This document shows, in pieces, positions 15,959 through 24,575 of a DNA stretch of 64,000 nucleotides (positions are counted from its first letter, which is position 1; each line of letters starts with the position of its first letter). The position numbers were made by a program, and so were the translations under genes. The notes beneath the pieces are model-generated. The model ran no database searches. It was not told the DNA's origin and saw only the letters and a program-made list of their open reading frames with translations. Source of the DNA: Caproicibacterium argilliputei (GTDB lineage Bacteria > Bacillota > Clostridia > Oscillospirales > Acutalibacteraceae); contig NZ_CP135996.1 of NCBI RefSeq assembly GCF_029211325.2, forward strand, positions 1,612,001 through 1,676,000, given 5' to 3'.

Positions 15959-16960
15959 TCAAGACGTATAACTATCAATCACCCGCTCTGCCGATGAGGA
16001 TACATAAGGCCCAATGGGCATTCCCTGCTTTGGCTCAAAGCCAAGTGAAGTGGTCCATTGATTATCTTCCCAGCAGTAACTGCCTGCTTTCCCTTTGATG
16101 AAAAAGTACAGCCCATATGTATTTTCGCTGTCGCTAGCCTCTTTCCTTTCCAACTTGCATGACTGAAGCTTCGACAAAAGTGCCGCGATTTCTGCAGAAT
16201 CGGTCAATGTGTGAGTACCGTCATCCTCATCCGCATTGATTTCAGCGTTGCGTTTGCACTTTTGCAGCATGATTTTTTCAACCTGCCAGTCAGATGTGCC
16301 AAAAATTTTTCCAAAAGTAGTTTCTTTCGGAGAATAAGCATCCGCCTTTGGTGCGGAAAGGAGCCTATCGTATTCCTCGGCAATCACTTGATCCGCTTTT
16401 GGCGAGTCATACACGCCCAGCGGCCACAAAGCATAAGCACTGTCGTCTTTTCTGATGCCTTTGCTTGAAAAATCATGCTGTTCCCAGCTATACCAAGCAG
16501 CGTCCTGCCGCGCGGCTTCACCGACATTTCCCAATGTGTCATCCGTAAAGCGCAGCACCGGCGCATTCGATGTTTTCTGCTGTTTGCGCTGATAGGTCAG
16601 CGTGCAATCCTTCAGCTTGCTTGCCACCTCATGCACCTGCCAAGGCAGATCCAACACCAATTCCTTAGAGGATGCATTTTTCTGCAAAATCATATGCGTT
16701 ACATGGGTGCCACCGGTTTCCGCCTCTCCCTCACGGGGTGTCCAAAGCATCCATTGAAATTTGATTTTTGCGAGGTTGTGCATCCCCGCCGCAACGGCAG
16801 ACGTTGTTTCACCGGAACCTGCCTTGTCAGAGGCTGCGGAAGTTATTTGCGATGTCTGACTGTTGGTCTGTGCTCCTGCACATCCAGCCATCCCAAGCAC
16901 TATTGCAGTTAGAATTATAGATGCCATAATGTAAGTCTGTTTTCCGCTCTTCTTTTTCAT
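15959..16960 (-). CDS. Lipoprotein of unknown function
   Basis: A 333-residue exported protein with a lipoprotein signal peptide: MKKKSGKQTY, a hydrophobic core and lipobox 'GMAGC' with Cys near residue 27. The start is the ATG at 16960 behind GGGAGGAG. A Ser/Thr/Gln-rich linker of about 30 residues follows. The mature region has two similar halves: 'ILQKNASSKELVLDLPWQVHEVASKLKDCTLTYQ' is echoed by 'MLQKCKRNAEINADEDD..DSAEIAALLSKLQSCKLE'. This suggests an internal duplication of a ~100-residue unit. No catalytic motif was recognised. It is transcribed alone after the frameshifted secreted-protein gene. Confidence 0.65.
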   Translation of the reverse strand: MKKKSGKQTYIMASIILTAIVLGMAGCAGAQTNSQTSQITSAASDKAGSGETTSAVAAGMHNLAKIKFQWMLWTPREGEAETGGTHVTHMILQKNASSKELVLDLPWQVHEVASKLKDCTLTYQRKQQKTSNAPVLRFTDDTLGNVGEAARQDAAWYSWEQHDFSSKGIRKDDSAYALWPLGVYDSPKADQVIAEEYDRLLSAPKADAYSPKETTFGKIFGTSDWQVEKIMLQKCKRNAEINADEDDGTHTLTDSAEIAALLSKLQSCKLERKEASDSENTYGLYFFIKGKAGSYCWEDNQWTTSLGFEPKQGMPIGPYVSSSAERVIDSYTS

Positions 16961-17007
16961 GTTTACTCCTCCCAAACGTAATCATTAAGGCGCGTTATAT
17001 TTATGGC

Positions 17008-17647
17008 TCAACCCATAAAACTAAACTTCAAAAGTTTCTGCCCATTGTAATTGCAACCAACTTCAACCCATCCAGAAGACTCACACATACCAGTTTTATT
17101 TTGATAAAACCTATAGCTTATTCCAGCAAATGCTTCCGGTTGTGGGTTGCTAATTAAACCCTTAGCATAATCATTAAAATCCGAGCGGTAAAATCCGGCA
17201 TGTTTTGTAACATCGGTTCCATATGTGGTACTGCAATAAACTTTCTTTGCAGCCTTGTTAATGTAAAATGTCCCCTGTACTCGAACCTGTCCTGCCCATG
17301 TTAAGCCCTGATCTGTTTGAACATCACGTACGATTTCATAAACTTTTTTGTAGTATAACCGCTAAGCAGTGATGTTGCCAAGAAATCCGTATTTTGAACT
17401 GTTGTTTCAATAACAGTATCTTTACTAATGGTACCGTTACTAAACGTCGTTACGAATTCAGTAATATTCACATTAGGAGTATTACTAGGTAAGTCACGCT
17501 GTATCTGCGAAATTTGTGTTACATTCGTACGTTGATTTTGCAATTTTGTTTTGTCTGCTGTGGCGGCATGAATAGGCATTGCTGTTACTATTGCCATTAC
17601 GCTGATAATCAGCATAAAAGCTACTTCTTTTTAATTCTCTTCCACAT
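17008..17647 (-). pseudogene. Secreted protein gene interrupted by two A-run frameshifts
   Basis: The minus-strand frame from ATG 17647 (MWKRIKK) stops after eight codons. One extra A in its A5 run would join it to 'VAFMLIISVMAIVTAMPIHA', giving a complete signal peptide. The second frame runs to a short A6 run near 17351. One extra A there again continues into 'VYEIVRDVQTDQGLTWAGQVRV' and on to a TGA at 17008. With both repaired the product would be about 213 residues, exported, and rich in Tyr/Gly/Asn. The family is not recognised. It is either a decayed gene or a read error at homopolymers. Confidence 0.6.
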
Positions 17648-17771
17648 TATGATACATATCCTCTACATTTTTGTGTTTGTATGGTTACATTGTATCTAAT
17701 TGTTCTTTAGCTGTCAATCTTTTCTTTGTAAAATCGAGGATTTTTTACACAATACATTGTGATTAAAGCCT

Positions 17772-17807
17772 AAAAAATAGCTTCTTCATCGAAGAAACTA
17801 CTTTTTT
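17772..17807. terminator. Terminator downstream of dedA
   Basis: AAAAAATAG.TTCTTC pairs with GAAGAA.CTACTTTTTT over ATC; T runs occur on both strands. It directly follows the dedA stop (minus strand). Confidence 0.8.
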
Positions 17808-17821
17808 CGGATTATCCAATT

Positions 17822-18484
17822 TTATGCATCTGCTTCATCCTTTGCGGAAGCGTGCGCCTTGCTGTGAAGAAATGCAACTGCGGCAGGAAGCACAGAGATG
17901 AAAATGATTGCAATCACAATGAGGCTGAAATGCGTTTTCACAAAGCTGATATTGCCAAAGAAAAAGCCAATGCCAAACATCAGCGATACCCACAGGAATC
18001 CGCCGATAAAATTGTATCGAAGAAAATGCCGGTAAGTCATCTCCCCCACACCCGCTACAAATGGTGCAAATGTGCGGATAATGGGAACGAACCGAGCAAT
18101 CGTAATAGCTTTCCCACCGTGACGCTCAAAGAAAGCGTGTGTCTTGTCAATATACTCCATCTTAATGAGCGGGATATGCTCCTTTCGATGAATCCTTTCC
18201 CGCAGCATATGCCCAATGTGATAATTCATGGTATCCCCGCCGATGGCTGCCACGTAAAAAAGCAAAAGCATCAGCGGCGCGGAAATGGCACTGCCGACCG
18301 CCGCAATCGCGCCGGTTGCAAAAATCAGGGAGTCACCGGGCAGAAACGGCGTGACCACCAATCCCGTTTCAATAAAAATGGCAACAAACAAAACGACGTA
18401 CGCAAGCACATTGTACTGGCTGATTAGCACATTCAGGTACTTGTCCAAATGCAGAACAATATCCATGAGCAATTCAAAAGTCAC
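17822..18484 (-). CDS. DedA-family membrane protein
   Basis: A 220-residue integral membrane protein of the DedA/SNARE-associated family, which includes flippases for undecaprenyl phosphate and phosphatidylethanolamine. The start is GTG at 18484 (VTFELLMDIV), with GGAGGAA upstream; the longer frame to 18619 lacks a site. Family features: 'FIETGLVVTPFLPGDSLIFATGA' (re-entrant loop, about residues 37-60), the amphipathic 'FFERHGGKAITIARFVPIIRTFAPFVAGVGEM' block split around the conserved Arg residues (about 122-150), and several transmembrane helices. It is 147 bp downstream of kimA in the same orientation, possibly co-transcribed. Confidence 0.9.
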   Translation of the reverse strand: MTFELLMDIVLHLDKYLNVLISQYNVLAYVVLFVAIFIETGLVVTPFLPGDSLIFATGAIAAVGSAISAPLMLLLFYVAAIGGDTMNYHIGHMLRERIHRKEHIPLIKMEYIDKTHAFFERHGGKAITIARFVPIIRTFAPFVAGVGEMTYRHFLRYNFIGGFLWVSLMFGIGFFFGNISFVKTHFSLIVIAIIFISVLPAAVAFLHSKAHASAKDEADA

Positions 18485-18631
18485 AGCGTTTCCTCCATCA
18501 TACAATTCATTTTGTGCCCCGCAGGGCGCGAACGGATTGGGGAAAAGGAACAGGTGAAAACAAATCCCCACACAAAAAGCACTTTGATTTATTGTATCGG
18601 GATTCTGCCTGCTTTGCAAGCGTGATTTCTT

Positions 18632-20473
18632 TTATTCATTAATTATATACGGAATCGAAACAACTACCACGTTACGCCGATGCAGTAAGGACGCACGCAG
18701 CCGTATTGACGTCTGATTGTGTAAAATATTGTGCCACCATTTCGGAATAATGAACTGTGGCAGAACTACGGTCAGCATTTCATGCGCGCCAAGTTTTTTC
18801 TCCATGGCATCCACGTGATGAATCAGCAGTTCATTCACATTGCGGTAGGGCGCCTCTTCCACAACAATTTTTTCTTTTAAGCCTAGAGTCGCGTATTGAT
18901 TCAACAGTTTTTCGGTGACTGATGCATCCGTGCTGACGTGATAAATCTCCAGATCACCATCCAGCGACAGTGCATAATTGAGCGCCTTAATAAAGGATTT
19001 GTTGACGGACTGAATGGGAAGAAGAATTTTAGCTTTTACGGAATGGGATAAAACCAGTGCCCCTGCGTCCTGTGTCACTGCCAGATTAGCCCGAACATGA
19101 TCGTAATGCTTACGTATGGCGAGCATCAGCAAAACCAGCACCGGAATGCAGATTAAAACGATCCAAGCCCCATTGATAAACTTTGTAGCTGCAATGATGA
19201 CACAGGTAACCGCAGTGGTCACCGCGCCGATGCCGTTAATCACCGCTTTGTGTTTCCAACGCTCACCGCGTACTTTCCGCCAATGAAGAACCATGCCTGT
19301 TTGGGAAAGTGTAAAAGAAAGGAAAACGCCCACCGCATACAGCGGCAGCAAGTGGTGCGTGTCGCCCTGAAAAATCACAACCAAACCCGCAGAAAGAACC
19401 GATAGCAGCAAAATGCCGTTTGAATAATTCAAGCGCAGGCCACGATCTGCAAAGCTTCTTGCCACATAACTGTCACGCGCCAAAATAGAAAGCAGTTGTG
19501 GCAACCCGGAAAACGAAGTGTTGGCAGCCATCACCAGAATCAAGGTGGTCGTTGCCTGAATCACGTAGTACATCACGCTGCCGGTCCCGAACACATTGGT
19601 CGCAAGTTTGGAAACCACCGTTTCGCTGCTGCCCGGCACCACCTGATAAAGAGCAATCAAAGTACAGATTCCCACAAAAACTGTCAGCACCAACAAAGCA
19701 AGCAGCAGCAAGACTTTTTTAGCATTCTTTTGGGCAGGATTCTTAAAATTCGGAACCCCGTTACTGACCGCTTCCACACCGGTCAGTGCCGTGCAGCCGG
19801 AAGCAAAGGCTTTCAAAAGCAGTAAAACAGAAAGACCGCCTGTCTCACGGGGTAGCATTGCGGCTGTCTGTGCCGGCACATCATGAAAAATCAGCACTTT
19901 GACCAGCCCGGCCAAAATCATGACGATCACGCTGACAATGAACAGGTAGGTCGGCACACCAAACAGAATGGAAGACTCGCGCAGACCGCGCAGATTTCCC
20001 AACGTCAGAAAAGCCACTAAAAGCAGTGCAATGTAAACTTTAAACGGCAGCAGTCCCGGAACAGCCGATGTCACCGCCGCAGTACCCGCGCTGACACTAA
20101 CCGCAACTGTCAAAACATAGTCAATGGATAAAGAAGCGGCTGCCACCAAGCCCGGCAGTCTGCCTAAATTATCGCTGGCAACACTGTAAGAGCCGCCCCC
20201 CTGCGGGTAGCAGTCAATCGTCTGCCGATACGAAAAAACCAGAATGGTCAGCAGAGCAACAATCGCAGCAGCCACGCCAAGCAGCGGTTTGTAAGATGCC
20301 GCACCGAGAACCGGAATCAAGACAAGAAGCACTTCTTCGCCGGCATAGGCCACCGAGGAAACCGCATCACTGGACAGAATTGGCAAACCCCAGAAAGCGG
20401 AATACTTTTGACTTTCACTCTCCGCGCTTTTAATTGCTTTTCCAAGTAGGACAGATCTTAATTTTGCACGCAT
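18632..20473 (-). CDS. kimA: KimA-type potassium/APC-superfamily transporter
   Basis: A 613-residue APC-superfamily permease closely patterned on B. subtilis KimA (YdaO), a high-affinity K+ importer. Matching blocks: 'LPILSSDAVSSVAYAGEEVLLVL' (residues 30-52), 'FSYRQTIDCYPQGGGSYSVAS' (about 80-100), 'LKAFASGCTALTGVEAVSNGVP' (about 215-236), 'LYAVGVFLSFTLSQTGMVLHW', and a C-terminal universal-stress-like cytosolic domain ending 'QFIIPKWWHNILHNQTSIRLRA'. About twelve transmembrane helices precede the ~130-residue soluble domain. GGGAG precedes the ATG. KimA genes are often under c-di-AMP riboswitches, but none was recognised in the 350-nt leader. Confidence 0.85.
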   Translation of the reverse strand: MRAKLRSVLLGKAIKSAESESQKYSAFWGLPILSSDAVSSVAYAGEEVLLVLIPVLGAASYKPLLGVAAAIVALLTILVFSYRQTIDCYPQGGGSYSVASDNLGRLPGLVAAASLSIDYVLTVAVSVSAGTAAVTSAVPGLLPFKVYIALLLVAFLTLGNLRGLRESSILFGVPTYLFIVSVIVMILAGLVKVLIFHDVPAQTAAMLPRETGGLSVLLLLKAFASGCTALTGVEAVSNGVPNFKNPAQKNAKKVLLLLALLVLTVFVGICTLIALYQVVPGSSETVVSKLATNVFGTGSVMYYVIQATTTLILVMAANTSFSGLPQLLSILARDSYVARSFADRGLRLNYSNGILLLSVLSAGLVVIFQGDTHHLLPLYAVGVFLSFTLSQTGMVLHWRKVRGERWKHKAVINGIGAVTTAVTCVIIAATKFINGAWIVLICIPVLVLLMLAIRKHYDHVRANLAVTQDAGALVLSHSVKAKILLPIQSVNKSFIKALNYALSLDGDLEIYHVSTDASVTEKLLNQYATLGLKEKIVVEEAPYRNVNELLIHHVDAMEKKLGAHEMLTVVLPQFIIPKWWHNILHNQTSIRLRASLLHRRNVVVVSIPYIINE

Positions 20474-20824
20474 ATAGATGCTCCCTTAACAAATATCCTT
20501 TTACAAAAACCAATCTTTTGCTTCCTGCAGAAAGTTCACACCGCTTTCGCATATTCAAAAGTCATAGATAGTATCTTACTTCTTTTTTTCGCATTGTCAA
20601 GCATTCTTTGCAGAACTGTTGTTTTCCATTATTTTTTATGCACTTGATAATAGGATTCATCTATTTTTCTGATTTTAAGCACGAAGAATTACTGCATAAC
20701 CACTTTTTTCGCATCTCAATGCAGTCCTATTTTATGCAATTCTTATATATCCTTGTTCACTTTTTAACGAAATAATTCGCTCATCTTCTTACGCTATTAC
20801 GCACATTTATTCAATTCTTTTATA
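20474..20824. other. A+T-rich non-coding stretch upstream of kimA
   Basis: About 350 bp without a credible gene. It is A+T-rich, with T/C-rich plus-strand composition. I looked for the purine-rich ydaO (c-di-AMP) aptamer core and for strong hairpins on the minus strand and found none. It must hold the kimA promoter. Confidence 0.5.
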
Positions 20825-20866
20825 AAAAATCACCAGCCGCAAACGCATCCGTTTGACAGCTGGTGT
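20825..20866 (-). terminator. Transketolase operon terminator
   Basis: CACCAGC (20831-20837) pairs with GCTGGTG (20859-20865), with an inner CAAACG/CGTTTG helix; the minus-strand RNA then reads ATTTTTT. It follows the C-terminal transketolase subunit gene. Confidence 0.85.
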
Positions 20867-20888
20867 TTAAAAATAAAGTCAGAACTTT

Positions 20889-21833
20889 TTACTTGTCCAA
20901 AGTCTGCTTGACAGTCTTTATAATGCCCTCTGCACAAAGTCCGAACTCTTTGAGCAAATCCACCGCCGGGCCGGAGTGCCCGAAGCAGTCGTGCGTGCCC
21001 ATCCGAACAACCGGTGCCGGATACTCCTCGCACAGCGTGCTGCAAACTGCCTCACCGAGACCGCCGATGATGTTGTGTTCCTCAACGGTAACAATCTTCC
21101 CCGTTTCTTTGGCTGCCTTGACAATCAGCTCACGATCAAGCGGTTTGATTGTATGAATGTCCAGCACACGGGCAGCGATTCCCTCTGCTTTCAGCGCATC
21201 TGCTGCTTTCAGTGCCTCGCTAACCATGAGTCCGGTCGCTGCAATCGTGATGTCACTGCCTTCACGCAGCGTAAGCCCCTTGCCAATTTCAAAGTGGAAG
21301 TCATCGTTGTTATTGAAGCTTTCTACCGCCAAACGCCCCAAGCGAATATAACAGGGCCCCGCGTAAGCCGCAGCTGCCTTAACCGCCGCCATCATCTCAT
21401 AATGGTCAGAGGGGTTCAGCACAACCATGCCCGGAATGGTGCGCATCAAAGCAATATCTTCCAGGCACTGATGGGTTGCACCGTCTTCCCCGACAGAAAT
21501 GCCCGCATGGGAACCAACGATTTTTACATTGAGGTGCGGATACCCAACCGAATTGCGAACCTGTTCAAATGCGCGACCCGCGCTGAACATGGCGAAACTT
21601 GCAGCAAACGGAATTTTTCCGCAGGTTGCCAAACCGGCTGCAATGCCAATCATGTTACACTCAGCAATACCGACATCAATAAAGCGTTCCGGAAATTCTT
21701 TCTTAAATATTGCGGTTTTTGTTGCAGCCGCAAGGTCTGCATCCAGCACAACAATGTTCGGATTTTCCTTGGCAGCCGCCGTGACTGCCATGCCAAACGA
21801 TTCACGCGTTGCTTTTTTAACCATCTCAGCCAT
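20889..21833 (-). CDS. tktB: Transketolase, C-terminal subunit
   Basis: A 314-residue protein that forms the pyrimidine-binding and C-terminal domains of a split transketolase. 'VLDADLAAATKTAIF' and 'RFIDVGIAECNMIGIAAGLATCGKIPF' (catalytic Glu within IAECNM, near residue 57) are in the pyrimidine domain. 'SHAGISVGEDGATHQCLEDIALMRTIPGM' follows. 'VTVEEHNIIGGLGEAV' is in the C-terminal domain. GGAGGC precedes the ATG. The gene starts 3 bp after the N-terminal subunit stop. Together they move two-carbon units in the non-oxidative pentose phosphate pathway. Confidence 0.95.
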   Translation of the reverse strand: MAEMVKKATRESFGMAVTAAAKENPNIVVLDADLAAATKTAIFKKEFPERFIDVGIAECNMIGIAAGLATCGKIPFAASFAMFSAGRAFEQVRNSVGYPHLNVKIVGSHAGISVGEDGATHQCLEDIALMRTIPGMVVLNPSDHYEMMAAVKAAAAYAGPCYIRLGRLAVESFNNNDDFHFEIGKGLTLREGSDITIAATGLMVSEALKAADALKAEGIAARVLDIHTIKPLDRELIVKAAKETGKIVTVEEHNIIGGLGEAVCSTLCEEYPAPVVRMGTHDCFGHSGPAVDLLKEFGLCAEGIIKTVKQTLDK

Positions 21834-21836
21834 TCT

Positions 21837-22679
21837 TTATGCCTCCAATCCAGCGAGTGATGCCTTCAGTTCTGTCATAGCCTGCCGGTACTCCTCGTCG
21901 TTCGGTGCCTTGCCATGCCAGCCGACCGCATTTTCCATGTAGGACACGCCCTTGCCTTTCACTGTCTGCAAAATAATGCAGGAGGGTTTGCCCTGCACCC
22001 CACGTGCATGTGCGAAAGCTTTTTCCATCGCATCAAAATCATGACCGTCAATGGTCTGCACATCAAAGCCGAACGCCTCAAACTTTTTGTCAATTGGAGC
22101 CGGTCCGCCAACTTCTGCCACAGGACCGTCAATCTGCAGGCCATTGGAATCCACCAGTACGCACAGATTGTCCAGGTTGTGGTGCCCCGCAAACATGGAA
22201 GCCTCCCACACCTGACCCTCTTCCAGTTCGCCGTCACCGAGCAGCGTGTAAACACGATATGCCTTTTTGTCCAATTTTCCGGCCAACGCCATACCGCACG
22301 CGGCGGAAATGCCCTGCCCGAGCGAGCCGGAGCTCATATCAATGCCGGGCGTGTGCTTCATGTCTGGGTGCCCCTGCAGCATTGCGCCAATATGGCGCAG
22401 AGACTTCAGCTCCTCTTTCGGAAAGTACCCACGCTCAGCCAGCGCAGCGTAAAGACCGGGGCAGGTGTGACCTTTGCTCAAGACAAAGCGGTCGCGGTCA
22501 GGATTTTTTGCATTCTTCGGGTCAATCCGCATTTCCTTAAAGTACAGGTAAGTGAAAATATCGGCAGCAGAAAGCGAGCCGCCGGGATGACCGGATTTTG
22601 CGTGATAAACACCTTCAATCACGCCCATGCGGACTTTGCATGCGGTAACTTTCAGTGCTGTTTTTTCAGTGCTGTTCAT
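21837..22679 (-). CDS. tktA: Transketolase, N-terminal subunit (ThDP-diphosphate binding)
   Basis: A 280-residue protein equivalent to the first half of ordinary transketolase. 'YHAKSGHPGGSLSAADIFTYLYF' (about residues 25-48) and 'LSKGHTCPGLYAALAERGYFP' are family blocks. The ThDP/Mg motif starts at GDGELEEGQVWEA (about 147-159) and ends with 'VDSNGLQIDG'. It contains no pyrimidine domain, which is supplied by the next gene. The ribosome binding site is AGGAGGG, and a good sigma-A promoter lies 40 bp upstream. Confidence 0.95.
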   Translation of the reverse strand: MNSTEKTALKVTACKVRMGVIEGVYHAKSGHPGGSLSAADIFTYLYFKEMRIDPKNAKNPDRDRFVLSKGHTCPGLYAALAERGYFPKEELKSLRHIGAMLQGHPDMKHTPGIDMSSGSLGQGISAACGMALAGKLDKKAYRVYTLLGDGELEEGQVWEASMFAGHHNLDNLCVLVDSNGLQIDGPVAEVGGPAPIDKKFEAFGFDVQTIDGHDFDAMEKAFAHARGVQGKPSCIILQTVKGKGVSYMENAVGWHGKAPNDEEYRQAMTELKASLAGLEA

Positions 22680-22719
22680 GATATCCCTCCTGATGAGTTT
22701 TCCGAATCCGTACGTTCTT

Positions 22720-22748
22720 ATTATACTCTATCGGAATTGCCCTTACAA
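22720..22748 (-). promoter_or_regulatory. Sigma-A promoter of the transketolase operon
   Basis: On the minus strand TTGTAA, a 17-nt spacer and TATAAT precede the tkt genes by about 40 bp. Confidence 0.75.
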
Positions 22749-22823
22749 GGCTCGGGCACGACTAATTTTCAGAAAGCGCAACTAAAAAGCAATACCAATT
22801 TTCGGAACAAGTTTCTGCTTTGC

Positions 22824-24575
22824 TTAAATCTGCGCGCCTGCAAACTGGCTTTTGTACAGCTTGGCATAAAAGCCGTTTTTGCGCAGAAGCTCTGTGTGTG
22901 TTCCCTGTTCCACAATGTGGCCTTGATTCATCACAAGAATGCAGTCTGCATTTTGAATGGTGGAAAGCCGGTGTGCCACAATGAAACTGGTGCGCCCCTG
23001 AATCATTCGGTCAAAAGCGTGCTGGATGTGCACTTCCGTGCGGGTGTCAATGGAACTGGTTGCCTCGTCTAAAATGAAAATTGGCGGATCCACCAGCATC
23101 ACGCGTGCAATGCACAAAAGCTGCCGCTGCCCCTGTGAAAAGTTGCTGCCGTCCTCCCGAATCACCGTGTCATAGCCCTGCGGCAAACGCATGATAAAGC
23201 TGTGCACATGCGCAGCCTTTGCTGCGGCAGTGACCTGCTCCAAAGAAGCATTTGGCCTACCATAAGCAATGTTTTCCCGCACGGTGCCGGAAAACAGCCA
23301 GCTGTCCTGCAGAACCATGCCGAAAACGCCGCGCAGACTGGCGCGCGTTACCGTGCGTACGTCCTTCCCATCTATCAGGATTGTGCCGCGGTCAGCATCG
23401 TAAAAGCGCATCAGCAAATTGATGATTGTCGTTTTCCCGCAGCCGGTCGGCCCGACAATGGCAATGTGCGAACCGGGTTCTGCGTGAAAGCTGAGATTTT
23501 CAATCAAGCGGCTTTCTTTGCTGTAAGAAAAGCCAAGGTTGTTTACATCCACCTGCCCCGCTGCGCCATGCAGCACCGCTGCAGCCGGAGAGTCTGACGT
23601 TTCCTCTGCCTCATCCAAAAAGTCAAACAAGCGGCGTGCCGAAGCAAATGCCGTCTGGATTTGCGTAATCACCGCTGTAACATCATTGAACGGCTTCGTA
23701 TATTGATTGGCATAAGCCAAAAAACTCTGCACCTGCCCTACCGTGAGCGCCGCCGGCATACCGGTAATCACACAAACAGAGCCAAGAATCGCCACTGCCG
23801 CATAAACCAGATTGTTGACAAACCGCGTACTCGGATTAGAGAGGGAGGAATAAAACTGCGCCTTTACGCCGGATTCGTACAACCTGCCGTTGATTGCTTC
23901 AAAGGTTTCCTGCGCACGCTTTTCGAACGCAAAGGTTTTAACGATTTTCTGTCCGCTGATGTGTTCCTCCACAAAGCCGGTCAGTTCTCCCTGTGCCGCC
24001 TGCTGTCTGATAAACTGTTTGTGACACAGCCGTGCAATCATGGCTGCCACAAAGATGGAAAGCGGCGTAATCAGCACAACTGCCAGAGCAATCGCAGGAC
24101 TAATGGAAAGCATAAACAGCAATGTACCAAGGATAGTAACAATTCCGGTAAAGAACTGCGTGGTTCCCTGCAGCAAACCGTCACTGACCTGATCCACATC
24201 ATTTACAAGGCGGCTGATGATATCGCCATGCGAATGGGCATCTATATACGACAGCGGCAGCGTGTTGATTTTCCGATACGTCTGAATGCGCAGATCCCGC
24301 ACCGTTTCGTATGCAGATTTATTGGTACAGTACGCCTGCACCCACTGAAACAGCGCACTGCCGACCACTGTCAGCAGCAGCTGTACCAGAATGGGCAGTA
24401 GCGCCTCAAAATCCACTTTTCCCGCACCGAGAATCTGGTCAATGGCGTGCCCTACCAGAATCGGGCCATACAGTGTCAGCAGTACATTGATAACAGCTGA
24501 AACAAAAGCGCCCGTTAAAATTGGCAGATACGGCTTCATATACCGAATCAGCCGTTTCAAAATCGGTTTTTTCAT
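22824..24575 (-). CDS. ABC exporter half-transporter with canonical ATP site
   Basis: A 583-residue fusion of a six-helix exporter membrane domain (about residues 1-320) and an ATPase domain (340-583). The ATPase has Walker A 'GPTGCGKTT', Q-loop 'GMVLQDSWLFSG', signature 'NFSQGQRQ', Walker B 'IFILDEATSSID' with the catalytic Glu, and the switch His in 'FIVAHRLSTI'. It overlaps the upstream exporter gene by 4 bp. The partner has non-canonical catalytic residues, so the pair fits a heterodimeric multidrug-type exporter such as LmrCD/BmrCD in which only one ATP site hydrolyses. The transported compound is unknown. Confidence 0.9.
   Translation of the reverse strand: MKKPILKRLIRYMKPYLPILTGAFVSAVINVLLTLYGPILVGHAIDQILGAGKVDFEALLPILVQLLLTVVGSALFQWVQAYCTNKSAYETVRDLRIQTYRKINTLPLSYIDAHSHGDIISRLVNDVDQVSDGLLQGTTQFFTGIVTILGTLLFMLSISPAIALAVVLITPLSIFVAAMIARLCHKQFIRQQAAQGELTGFVEEHISGQKIVKTFAFEKRAQETFEAINGRLYESGVKAQFYSSLSNPSTRFVNNLVYAAVAILGSVCVITGMPAALTVGQVQSFLAYANQYTKPFNDVTAVITQIQTAFASARRLFDFLDEAEETSDSPAAAVLHGAAGQVDVNNLGFSYSKESRLIENLSFHAEPGSHIAIVGPTGCGKTTIINLLMRFYDADRGTILIDGKDVRTVTRASLRGVFGMVLQDSWLFSGTVRENIAYGRPNASLEQVTAAAKAAHVHSFIMRLPQGYDTVIREDGSNFSQGQRQLLCIARVMLVDPPIFILDEATSSIDTRTEVHIQHAFDRMIQGRTSFIVAHRLSTIQNADCILVMNQGHIVEQGTHTELLRKNGFYAKLYKSQFAGAQI

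Noticed and set aside
20474..20830. c-di-AMP (ydaO) riboswitch upstream of kimA
   Set aside because: Expected by analogy, but no conserved core or strong helices could be found on the minus strand.
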